Shown: positions 7,363-14,900, counted from the stretch's first letter. The stretch: 14,900 nt of DNA from JBEBXQ01 sp040391535 (GCA_040391535.1 JBEBXQ010000123.1:1-14900), one strand, 5' to 3'. A program made the numbers and translations. Notes: generated by a model from the letters alone, not told the origin.

Positions 7363-10300
7363 ATGTTTTACAGAATACAACTCAGCATTGTATTGCTGGT
7401 ATTGGCTTTTGTGCAACCGGTCACAGCGCAAATACCTGAGGCTCCCAAAAATATCCAGAGCCCCAATGCTTTTTCCTTTAATAACTACGGAAACATTCCG
7501 GTTTCTCTTTTTTCCGGGAAACCGGATATCAGCGTTAATTTACACACTCTCACTGAAGGAAATATTCAAATACCCATTACCCTGCATTACGACCCTACGG
7601 GTGTTAAGCCGGATATACATTCCGGATGGACAGGTTTGAATTTTTCCCTTTCTACCCAATACGCAGTCACCAGAACAGTGAACGATGGGCCTGATGATTC
7701 TCCTGATGGTTTTATAGTTTCAAACCAGATAGAATCACAAATAGGTTATTGGAAGCAATTCTCCAATCTGGCTTCAACAAACTGGACAACGAATACCCAA
7801 ATGCAATCACTTGCATTTTTATCACGAGAAATTGATTTGGAACCGGATGAATTTAGTTTTTCGGCCCCCGGCATATCTGGTAAATTTTACATGGGGCATG
7901 ATGGACAGTTTAAAATAGCCTCAGACCGGCCTGCCAAAGTAGAAGTTATCGGTATAGATGATTTATTCCCCCCCTTCACCCCACCGAATAATTCTAACTG
8001 GCAAACACTGAAAGGCCACTATCAGAAACATCCAAGAGGCTTTCTGGTTACAGATGAATGGGGAAATAAATATGAATTCGGTGGTGGGAATACAGACTAT
8101 ATGGAATATAGCATGGATTTCTTTAACCAGTACAACAGTAATTGGACTTGCAATGCCTGGTATCTTAAATCCATTACACGGTCAACGGGGCAGATCATTA
8201 ACTTTACTTATGAAAGAGGCGACTTTGTAGCGCAAATAGCTACATCTGTATATAATCGTAATTATAGTGTTAACGGTTCCGGTTTCTTAAATGCAGACTG
8301 TTCTGGCTCGACATCCATACCCAGTTTGTACGGTGCACATACAGGCAAACTGGTCTCTCCCATTTATTTAAAGGAAATTAACTCTGATAACTCCAAAATA
8401 ACATTCACATCAACAGAAAGCACAGAACTAGGTTATGAATACGATGTCATCGCCAATTATATTAAAGAATACGATATCCAACACCCAGGAGATCGATATA
8501 AAGTTCTTATTTACCTGTATAACTGTCTGCCTTCAAGCTGTTATCCTGATTTCAATCCGTTAAATACCCGTATTCCAGAACTTATGTCAAGGCTTAAATG
8601 GCGAAAACTCGATAATATTGCCATCAGGAATGCCTCCGGCAGTACCATCAAAGAATTTATTTTTAGCTATAATAATGTAGCTGACAAAAGATTGATGCTG
8701 GAGAAAGTACAGGAAAAATCCGGATACAACAGCAGCCTTTTACCTCCTTATGAATTTACCTATTATAGTGATCATTCCCTTTCCCTTCCCGGGTACTGCA
8801 CTTCGCACACCGACCATTGGGGGTATAACAATGGAAAACTAATTGATATCAATAATGATTATGGTAACCCTGCCACTTACGGGGACAACTTTCGTACCCC
8901 TGCCACTGATCCGAGGTTACTTCTGCTCGGGTCGCTTACATCTATAAAATATCCTACCGGTAGCCGGACTGATTTTGTTTTTGAGCCCAATCGCTACACT
9001 AAAGAGGTTAAAATGATTCGTTCAGCAGGACTGGACACTTTTGCTTCTGATCAAACAGCAGGTGGGCTGCGTATCAGGGAGATCCATAGTTATCAGCAAG
9101 GTTCGGCCACACCTGAATTAAGTAAGCGGTACTATTATGTCAATGGATTTCAGCCTGATAGTCCGGATACAACTTCATTGCTTTCCAGTGGTATTCTCGG
9201 GGGAAAGGTTCAATACTGGTGGACGGGTTATCAGCCCAAACCGGATGGCAGTTATACCTACACCCAGGATGTATTTTCTTCTCAGTCCGTTCTACCAACC
9301 TATGAAAACAGTATGGGAATGCACATTGGCTATACAGAGGTGGTAGAGTACAATTCAGATAATGGCTGGAAAATCCATTCCTTCAGTAACTTTGATAATG
9401 GCTATCCTGATCAGGATGCTGAAGCTTATTTACAATTAACCGCCACTCCTTATCAGCCTTTTAACAGCATGGCATATAAAAGAGGCAAACCTTTATCCAT
9501 TAAGACTTTTACGCAGAATGGTTCCCTTATTTCTGAACAAACCATTCAATATGCAATGATAGGAACTATGGCGGATCATTTCGTAAGATCATTAAGAACA
9601 AAGGTCACCAAGCTCTGCGACTTAGGAAATAATTATGTCTATGAAGCCACTGCCTTTATAATTGATACCCGCAAATTTCTTCCCATGGAAGAAACTACCT
9701 ATGTCTATGACCAACAGGATGATACCCGATCCTATTTTACCTCCCGCATCATCGAATACAAAACAAATGGACAAATAAAAACTATCTATACTAATGATAG
9801 TAAAACACACCCTATCAAAATTCCTGTCGGAGGTTTGGGGAATATCTATAACAGGCAGATCGCAACCGGGTATACGTATCCTAATGACCTGACCGATGCT
9901 ACCAGTACGGCTATGACGGGCAGGCACATGATCGGATATCCAATAGAGGTTAACCGCCAACTGGCCTTAGCGGGTTCTTCACTTACTTTTACGCCGTTGA
10001 AATCGCAAAAGATAACCTACGCCCTGTTCAATACCCTTTACCTTCCATCTAAAGTGGAAACCAGACTATTTAATTCAGCAAATTATTATACTGATATTGA
10101 ATTCCTTAGTTACGATAGCAGAGGTAATCTGCTTCAGTACAAACCCAATAATGGATCTTCGGTAGCACTGGAATATTATGGAGTGGCCGATAGCGGGAAA
10201 ACTGACTGGATAAAAAACAGAACCGAAGCCAGCGGTACACCCATCGCACTCTCAGATCAGTATAATTATACCCCTTCTATTGGTATTTCCTCCATCACAG

Positions 10301-11022
10301 ACCCCAACAGCAAAACCCTCTATTACGAATATGATTCATTTAACCGCCTGAAGAACATCCGCAATACTGATGCCTCCGGCTCCATCCGCACCGCCTTCTG
10401 TTACAACTATGCCAGCCAGACGGCCACCCCCTGTTCGGCGCTGGCTCCGACCGGAAGCATCGCCAGCTACAGCCTGGGTCTGATCGCCCCCTATGCCCCC
10501 CCGTTACCCGTTACCCTGATCAGCTTTGAAGCTGAATCAGTCGAATCTACAGTGGTCCTGCAATGGAGCACCACTCAGGAGACCGGCTTTGACCGCTTTG
10601 ACATCGAGCGGAGCCCGGATGGCAGAAACTGGACCCGCCTGGGAAGTATCCCGGGAAAAGACCAACAGCAAAACCATTACACCTTTACCGATCATTCCCC
10701 GCTGGCCGGTGAAAACCTTTACCGTCTGAAGATGATAGACAAAGATGATACCTATACCTACAGCCCCGTGCGATCCCTGGTGTTTGACCAGCAATCCACC
10801 GTGCTTTATCCTAACCCGGTCACCATTGATAGCAAGCTGAAGTTGCTTTTGCCGGATGCCGGACAAATAGGGAATGTACAGCTTTTTGATACACAGGGAA
10901 GGTTGCTGATGGAAACTAAGGGTACCGAGCTGGATACCCAAACGCTGGCCGCAGGGCTCTATATTGTCCAGATCACCTATACCGACGGCAGCATCAGTAC
11001 CCACCGTATCATTAAAAACTAA
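7363..11022 (+). CDS. Secreted SpvB/YD-repeat-like RHS companion protein with T9SS sorting tail
   Basis: A 1219-aa exported protein of unproven function. A signal peptide (MFYRIQLSIVLLVLAFVQPVTAQ) is followed by a segment resembling the SpvB/TcB N-terminus (NIPVSLFSGKPDI.., PITLHYDPTG, HSGWTGLNFSLS, then TRTVNDGPDD; residues about 40-115). The middle (about 120-980) is Tyr/Asn-rich and beta-rich, with scattered YD-type motifs such as YYEYDSFNRLKNI near 986. Next come an FN3-like domain (LPVTLISFEAE..VVLQWSTTQETGFDRFDIERS, about 1047-1138) and a type IX secretion C-terminal sorting domain (VLYPNP..GLYIVQITYTDG..RIIKN, about 1140-1219). The protein should therefore cross the outer membrane by T9SS and be released or anchored on the surface. 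GC content jumps from about 42% to above 60% near 10,370, just before the FN3-like domain. Only 14 nt separate it from the RHS gene, so the two form an operon. A partner or carrier role is inference. Confidence 0.82.
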   Translation: MFYRIQLSIVLLVLAFVQPVTAQIPEAPKNIQSPNAFSFNNYGNIPVSLFSGKPDISVNLHTLTEGNIQIPITLHYDPTGVKPDIHSGWTGLNFSLSTQYAVTRTVNDGPDDSPDGFIVSNQIESQIGYWKQFSNLASTNWTTNTQMQSLAFLSREIDLEPDEFSFSAPGISGKFYMGHDGQFKIASDRPAKVEVIGIDDLFPPFTPPNNSNWQTLKGHYQKHPRGFLVTDEWGNKYEFGGGNTDYMEYSMDFFNQYNSNWTCNAWYLKSITRSTGQIINFTYERGDFVAQIATSVYNRNYSVNGSGFLNADCSGSTSIPSLYGAHTGKLVSPIYLKEINSDNSKITFTSTESTELGYEYDVIANYIKEYDIQHPGDRYKVLIYLYNCLPSSCYPDFNPLNTRIPELMSRLKWRKLDNIAIRNASGSTIKEFIFSYNNVADKRLMLEKVQEKSGYNSSLLPPYEFTYYSDHSLSLPGYCTSHTDHWGYNNGKLIDINNDYGNPATYGDNFRTPATDPRLLLLGSLTSIKYPTGSRTDFVFEPNRYTKEVKMIRSAGLDTFASDQTAGGLRIREIHSYQQGSATPELSKRYYYVNGFQPDSPDTTSLLSSGILGGKVQYWWTGYQPKPDGSYTYTQDVFSSQSVLPTYENSMGMHIGYTEVVEYNSDNGWKIHSFSNFDNGYPDQDAEAYLQLTATPYQPFNSMAYKRGKPLSIKTFTQNGSLISEQTIQYAMIGTMADHFVRSLRTKVTKLCDLGNNYVYEATAFIIDTRKFLPMEETTYVYDQQDDTRSYFTSRIIEYKTNGQIKTIYTNDSKTHPIKIPVGGLGNIYNRQIATGYTYPNDLTDATSTAMTGRHMIGYPIEVNRQLALAGSSLTFTPLKSQKITYALFNTLYLPSKVETRLFNSANYYTDIEFLSYDSRGNLLQYKPNNGSSVALEYYGVADSGKTDWIKNRTEASGTPIALSDQYNYTPSIGISSITDPNSKTLYYEYDSFNRLKNIRNTDASGSIRTAFCYNYASQTATPCSALAPTGSIASYSLGLIAPYAPPLPVTLISFEAESVESTVVLQWSTTQETGFDRFDIERSPDGRNWTRLGSIPGKDQQQNHYTFTDHSPLAGENLYRLKMIDKDDTYTYSPVRSLVFDQQSTVLYPNPVTIDSKLKLLLPDAGQIGNVQLFDTQGRLLMETKGTELDTQTLAAGLYIVQITYTDGSISTHRIIKN

Positions 11023-11036
11023 ACACACCCACGATC

Positions 11037-14000
11037 ATGAAATTATATCTTGTCAACCTATTGCTGCTAACCATCTGCCTTTCGGCTGCCGCCCAGCAGA
11101 CCAACAGCCGCAACTACATCATCACCCAGACCTACAAACAGTCCGGGGCCGATGCCAACAATGTCGGCCTGGTCAATACACAGGTACAGTACTTCGACGG
11201 GCTCGGAAGGCCGCAGCAAACCGTGGCCGTTGGACAAAGCCCTGCCGGTACGGATATCGTCCAGCACGTCAGCTATGACGCCTACGGCCGCCAGGACATG
11301 CAGTACCTGCCCTATACCACCGCAGGCAACGGTGCTTATCAGCCCACAGCACCTGCGGCGGCAGCCGGTTACTACAGTTCCAATTCCTTAGGCCTGCAGC
11401 AGATCAGCCCTTCCGACCTCACCCGCCCCTACCGGCAGACCTTTTTTGAGCAGTCCCCCCTTAGCCGCCCGGTGGGCAGCCAGGAACCAGGGGGAAGAAG
11501 CAACGCCTCTCAGCGCCAGTACAAGGTCAATGTAGCTTCAGAAGTGAAACGCTATGATTATGACCCGGCCACCAATACCATTGTCAGTAACGGGCATTAC
11601 AATGCAGGGACACTTCAGCACCTGCTCACCACCGATGAAGAGGGCAACCAGAGCAGTGAGTTCAGGGATGTGGCCCTGGATCAGCTTATCTGCCGTAAAG
11701 TAAACACCGGTACCGAAAGCCTGGATACCTACTATGTCTATGATGACCTGGGGCTGCTCAGGGCGGTGCTGCAGCCGGAGTACCAGACCACCCCCTCCAA
11801 TGATTTTGCGTTCCTGTATGACTATGACAACCGGGCACGCATGATCCGAAAGCACATACCGGGGGCCGGGGCCACCGAAACCGTGTATGACAACTTTGAC
11901 CGGGCCGCCCTGACCCGCGATGCCGGACAGGCCGCACGGGGTGTATGGGCCTTTACCAAATACGACGCGCTCAACCGACCGGTAGTGACCGGCGAAATCG
12001 CTTCCACTGCCAATCATACCAGCTGGACGGCTACCGTGGCCGCCATCACCGCCCACCACGAAAACCGTAGCAACGGCACTACAGCCGGTTACAGCCTGAA
12101 CCAGACCGCCCCAGTAACCGCTACCGAAGCACAGCTGCTGACCATTACCTTTTATGATGATTACGGCTTTCAAAAGCCCGCCCATCTGGCCTATTCCGCA
12201 CAGATGGGCTATCCGGCCAGCTACCATACCGCCGTCAAGGGCCAGGTGACCGGTGGCAGGACACGCATGCTTAATACGGCAGCCTCCTGGCTGACCCACG
12301 TGGTGTATTATGACGCAGAGTACCGCCCCGTACAGGCCGTCCGGCAGCTCTATGACCTGGGCACAGAGGCCATCGAGCGGGTATCCACCCAATACAAATA
12401 CGACCTGGCCCCCGTGGTGGCACAGCAGCTCACCCAGCAGGTACTCTCCCCCATCCTCACCAACAGCCTGGTCAGCGTGTTTGACTACGACCATGCCGAC
12501 CGCCTGCTCAATGTCAGACAGACCGTCACCACCCCCACACAAAGCAAAACCGCCTATACCACCGCCCAGCGGTACAATGCCCTGGGGAACCTAAAGGAAA
12601 AAGGGTTTCATGGCTACAGCCATAACCCCCATGACTACCGCCGCAGGACCGACTATACCTACAACATCAGGGGCTGGCTGACTGACAGCAAAACACGATA
12701 TGGTATTTATTACGGAGACCCCGACCAGCCTTTCTATGCTATCGGGCTGGGTTATGCCCATCCCTCGCAGGCCGGTAAATATTCAGCCGGAAACATCAGT
12801 TCCATGGAGTGGCTGAAAAAGGATGAGACGGCCTTCACCAGCGGGATGAACTTCACCTACGACGGGGCCGGGCGCCTCAAAGCAGGCAGCGGCCTGTACG
12901 GCTATGCTGATATTGAAAACAACATTACCTATGACAAAAACGGTAACCTTAAAACGCTAAACAGCGCGGGCAGTGCTGTTGATCACCTGACTTACAGTTA
13001 CACCGGAAACCGGCTCAGTTCCCTCACCGATGCCAGTGGCAACCACTCCGGGGTGAAGGGCGGCACCAGCAGCTACGGTTATGATGCCAACGGCAACATG
13101 ATCACCGACGGCAACCGGGGTGCGACTCTGACCTACAACTACCTGAACCTGCCCCAAACCGTAACGGCGGGCAGTAAAACCTACAGTTATGATTACGATG
13201 CTGCCGGAAGCAAACACCAATATGCCGGGGACACGGTAAATATCAAGTACGCCGGGGCTTTTGAGTATGGTCAGGGGAATGTACTGAAGAGAATAGGGTT
13301 TTCGGAAGGGCAGGTGATTCCGGCCGGAGATACGCTCCGGTTTGAATATTATTTGAAGGATCATCTGGGCAACGTCAAACTGGTTTTTGATGAAAATGGT
13401 GATATCTTGCAGGAAACCGATTATTATCCTTTTGGACTCGCTATTGCAAGGGATAATCCGGTGCAAAACGACAATAAAAGAAATACCACCAACCGTTATT
13501 TATACAATGAAAAGGAATTACAGGTAGGGAGTGGATATCTTGATTATGGAGCCAGGATGTACATGCCGGAAGTTGGGCGATGGGGAGTGGTGGATCCACT
13601 AAGTGAGGTGTCAAGGCGATGGTCTCCCTATTCTTATGGTTACAATAATCCTCTGAGGTTTATTGATCCTGATGGGAGACAGGCGCTGGATGTTCGACCT
13701 AATGCGAAAGCTTTAGTGGCGATACAAAATGGTCTAAATGCTAGTGACGCAAAAAATGTTCGATTGGATTCCAGAGGAATGATTGACCGTGAAATGATTA
13801 ATTCGGTTAACAGTGAAAGCGGCAACTTTAATGCACTTAAGCAGCTCGTTAATGATAATCAAGTTTATGATATTCAGGTAACGAGTGAATTAGTATATAA
13901 GGATAATGATGGGAATATCAAATCCCAGAAATTGGAGGTTTCGTACACAGATTTTATTACCGGGGAAAAGCTATTGGAGGTTGAAGGAGCCCAAGGATTT

Positions 14001-14255
14001 ACTGCGATTCCGGGGAATACAAATACTTTCAATTCCCCTGATGAAGAAGTGAAGGTAGTCGTTTCCGACGGTTTAAACACCCTTGACCAATCTAAAAATA
14101 TTGCACATGAGGCCTATGGTCATGCATTTATGTATTCGAAAGGTGAAGATTCAGCACATCGACCGGTAGGAAAGAAAGAGACTAATACAAATCTAGGTAA
14201 TCAAATAAAGAACAGGATAAATGAAACAGAAAAGAATTTCAAAAAGGAGAATTAG
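11037..14255 (+). CDS. DUF6443/RHS-core polymorphic toxin-like protein with putative HExxxH metallopeptidase tip
   Basis: A 1072-aa exported protein. A signal peptide (MKLYLVNLLLLTICLSAAAQ) leads into a DUF6443-like N-terminus (VQYFDGLGRPQQTVAVGQSP..VSYDAYGRQDMQYLPY). Many YD repeats follow (YVYDDLGLL, YDYDNRARM, YDNFDRAAL, YDALNRPV, FTYDGAGRL, YDKNGNL, YGYDANGNM), then the RHS-associated core: KDHLG at 774-778, TDYYPFGL, YLYNEKELQ..YLDYGARMY, GRWGVVDPL, and D877-P878-D879-G880, the usual end of the core and region of self-cleavage in RHS proteins. No T9SS tail is present. The last ~190 residues are variable and carry AHEAYGHAF with H1024, E1025 and H1029, a HExxxH arrangement like that of M49 dipeptidyl peptidase III, with H1041 or E1037 as possible further ligands. 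YD repeats are expected to form a hollow shell around the tip. There is no clear Shine-Dalgarno; translation may be coupled to the gene before it. Toxin activity is inferred. Confidence 0.88.
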   Translation: MKLYLVNLLLLTICLSAAAQQTNSRNYIITQTYKQSGADANNVGLVNTQVQYFDGLGRPQQTVAVGQSPAGTDIVQHVSYDAYGRQDMQYLPYTTAGNGAYQPTAPAAAAGYYSSNSLGLQQISPSDLTRPYRQTFFEQSPLSRPVGSQEPGGRSNASQRQYKVNVASEVKRYDYDPATNTIVSNGHYNAGTLQHLLTTDEEGNQSSEFRDVALDQLICRKVNTGTESLDTYYVYDDLGLLRAVLQPEYQTTPSNDFAFLYDYDNRARMIRKHIPGAGATETVYDNFDRAALTRDAGQAARGVWAFTKYDALNRPVVTGEIASTANHTSWTATVAAITAHHENRSNGTTAGYSLNQTAPVTATEAQLLTITFYDDYGFQKPAHLAYSAQMGYPASYHTAVKGQVTGGRTRMLNTAASWLTHVVYYDAEYRPVQAVRQLYDLGTEAIERVSTQYKYDLAPVVAQQLTQQVLSPILTNSLVSVFDYDHADRLLNVRQTVTTPTQSKTAYTTAQRYNALGNLKEKGFHGYSHNPHDYRRRTDYTYNIRGWLTDSKTRYGIYYGDPDQPFYAIGLGYAHPSQAGKYSAGNISSMEWLKKDETAFTSGMNFTYDGAGRLKAGSGLYGYADIENNITYDKNGNLKTLNSAGSAVDHLTYSYTGNRLSSLTDASGNHSGVKGGTSSYGYDANGNMITDGNRGATLTYNYLNLPQTVTAGSKTYSYDYDAAGSKHQYAGDTVNIKYAGAFEYGQGNVLKRIGFSEGQVIPAGDTLRFEYYLKDHLGNVKLVFDENGDILQETDYYPFGLAIARDNPVQNDNKRNTTNRYLYNEKELQVGSGYLDYGARMYMPEVGRWGVVDPLSEVSRRWSPYSYGYNNPLRFIDPDGRQALDVRPNAKALVAIQNGLNASDAKNVRLDSRGMIDREMINSVNSESGNFNALKQLVNDNQVYDIQVTSELVYKDNDGNIKSQKLEVSYTDFITGEKLLEVEGAQGFTAIPGNTNTFNSPDEEVKVVVSDGLNTLDQSKNIAHEAYGHAFMYSKGEDSAHRPVGKKETNTNLGNQIKNRINETEKNFKKEN
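13677..14252 (+). other. Variable C-terminal tip of the RHS protein (putative warhead)
   Basis: The segment encodes residues 881-1072, from just after the DPDG motif to the stop. It is AT-rich (one sampled 60-base line has ~38% GC, against ~60% in the YD-repeat part) and unrelated in style to the YD repeats: charged, with strand-like segments (YDIQVTSELVYKDNDG, KLEVSYTDF) before the HEAYGH motif and a Lys/Glu/Asn-rich end. I see no cysteines and no membrane segment. The family is not certain; a zinc-dependent peptidase-like fold is the best guess from the motif alone. Confidence 0.6.
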
Positions 14256-14619
14256 CGTGTTGTTGGTAGTTTTTGTGTCTTGTATCTGTTCGTGCCACAA
14301 AAATTGTTACACCCAAAACCAGGTCGATAAGATAGCCGAATTTCCTTTTGGAAAGGATAGTTTAGAGAGTTTTATCACCAATAATACAAATTGGGTTTTA
14401 AGTGGAGCATCTGGAAAGGGCTATATTGTCGTTGGTTTTATAGTGGATAAAACGGGAGAGATTAAAGACATTAATATTGTTAAAACAATGTTTTTTAGTC
14501 CATTTGAAGACGAGGCTATTAGGCTTGTAAAAATGATGCCCAACTGGAACCCAGCAATAAAAAATAAAAAAAAAGTCTGTTCAAGGGTAGAGCTTCCCAT
14601 AAAATTTGAGCTTCAATAG
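14221..14619 (+). CDS. TonB C-terminal-domain lipoprotein-like protein, candidate immunity gene
   Basis: A 132-aa protein whose ATG lies inside the RHS gene, overlapping its last 35 bases in another frame. The N-terminus (MKQKRISKRRISVLLVVFVSCICSC) is a basic, hydrophobic signal with Cys at 21, 23 and 25, so lipidation after export is likely, best at C25 (ICSC) or C21. The remainder matches the TonB C-terminal domain: FPFGKDSLESFI, GYIVVGFIVDKTGEIKDINIV, DEAIRLVKMMPNWNPA, VELPIKFEL. The inner-membrane helix and Pro-rich arm of a true TonB are missing, so it is unlikely to be an energy transducer by itself. An AAGGAG at 14244-14249 lies 7 nt before an in-frame GTG at 14257, but that start would remove the basic residues of the signal; I prefer 14221, which has AGGA just upstream. 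Very low GC (about 25-40% by line). The location directly after a toxin-like tip suggests immunity; this is untested. Confidence 0.72.
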   Translation: MKQKRISKRRISVLLVVFVSCICSCHKNCYTQNQVDKIAEFPFGKDSLESFITNNTNWVLSGASGKGYIVVGFIVDKTGEIKDINIVKTMFFSPFEDEAIRLVKMMPNWNPAIKNKKKVCSRVELPIKFELQ

Positions 14620-14630
14620 ATCAAAAGTAC

Positions 14631-14663
14631 TCCACTACCAATGCCCAACGCATTGGTAGTGGA
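14631..14663 (+). terminator. Perfect 14-bp hairpin after the TonB-domain gene
   Basis: TCCACTACCAATGC (14631-14644) pairs perfectly with GCATTGGTAGTGGA (14650-14663) around a 5-nt loop CCAAC, starting 12 nt after the stop codon. It is well placed to end the operon. There is no clean T-run after it (AATTACTCTG follows), so it may act as an mRNA 3'-end stabiliser, or it may be a small mobile or recombination-related inverted repeat. Confidence 0.6.
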
Positions 14664-14786
14664 AATTACTCTGAACAAAATTTTGAATGAATGCACTTAT
14701 ATTTTTAAAGTAAAATGCTCAAAAAGAGAGTGTACCCTAAAGTGTCATCTCGTAATTGACCTGAGGGGCAAGAAAAACAGATTGAA

Positions 14787-14900
14787 TCAGATATATTCAA
14801 TTAAATGGAAGTTGAGTAATCCGGTAACAAGGTGATTTTTGTCTGCTGATCTATTGGGAGAAAATTTCCAGTTTAACTCTCCTAATATGCCTTTGCTGAA
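14787..14900 (-). CDS. Possible 3' end of a minus-strand gene, partial and unrecognised
   Basis: On the minus strand one frame is open from the window edge for 37 codons to a TGA at 14787-14789, reading ..GILGELNWKFSPNRSADKN.. and ending ..FHLIEYI. The residue mix is plausible for protein, but I recognise no family and the stretch is too short to exclude chance. If real, it converges on the RHS operon, and the 14-bp hairpin at 14631-14663 lies downstream of both. The bases between (14664-14786) show nothing I can assign. Confidence 0.25.
   Translation of the reverse strand, partial: FSKGILGELNWKFSPNRSADKNHLVTGLLNFHLIEYI

Noticed and set aside
11538..12542. A 334-codon open frame on the minus strand inside the RHS gene
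   Set aside because: It lies wholly antisense to well-supported YD-repeat coding sequence in the high-GC block, where stops are rare. Its translation is Gly/Val/Ile-rich with no recognisable domain or signal.
14641..14835. A 64-codon plus-strand frame after the TonB-domain gene
   Set aside because: Its ATG lies inside the arm of the 14-bp hairpin, it has no ribosome site, and the product matches nothing I know.
1..14900. tRNA, rRNA and CRISPR arrays
   Set aside because: I saw no rRNA-like stretch, no cloverleaf with TTCGA-type arm in the gaps, and no regularly spaced direct repeats.

Overview
The window comes from a member of the Bacteroidota. The clearest sign is a type IX secretion sorting tail (..LYPNP.. 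to ..TYTDGSISTHRIIKN) on one large protein. Other signs are a carboxypeptidase-regulatory-domain/TonB-dependent receptor, weak Shine-Dalgarno sequences before most genes, and the Bacteroidota style of RHS gene pair. The genus cannot be fixed from sequence alone; a Cytophagales (Dyadobacter/Spirosoma-like) or Chitinophagales member is my best guess.

Layout. (1) 1-2880: end of the 2-oxoglutarate dehydrogenase complex operon: the E2 gene odhB (5' end cut off by the window) and the E3 gene lpdA, with a terminator-like hairpin between them and a 19-bp perfect-stem terminator after lpdA. (2) 2908-6811: three minus-strand genes: a periplasmic glycerophosphodiester phosphodiesterase, a short SAM-dependent methyltransferase and a TonB-dependent outer-membrane receptor. 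They do not obviously share one function. (3) 6836-7362: an AT-rich divergent intergenic region with no convincing gene. (4) 7363-14619: an accessory block on the plus strand. A 1219-aa secreted SpvB/YD-like protein with an FN3-like domain and a T9SS tail is followed 14 nt later by a 1072-aa secreted DUF6443/RHS protein. The latter ends, after its RHS core and the DPDG motif, in a ~190-residue variable tip with a HEAYGH (HExxxH) zinc-peptidase-like motif. Overlapping its last 35 bases is a 132-aa lipoprotein-like gene made almost only of a TonB C-terminal domain; by position it is the immunity-gene candidate. (5) 14620-14900: a perfect 14-bp hairpin and an unexplained AT-rich tail.

The most interesting part is region 4. 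It looks like a polymorphic-toxin operon: a surface-sorted companion, an RHS shell with a putative metallopeptidase warhead, and an overlapping small downstream gene of an unusual class for immunity. Base composition is mosaic. By eye it is ~42% GC up to about 10,370, ~60% or more through most of 10,380-12,900, and ~37-45% or lower from about 13,340 onward. The high-GC block therefore spans the end of one gene and most of the next, while the warhead and its neighbour are AT-rich. All activity and immunity statements are inference.
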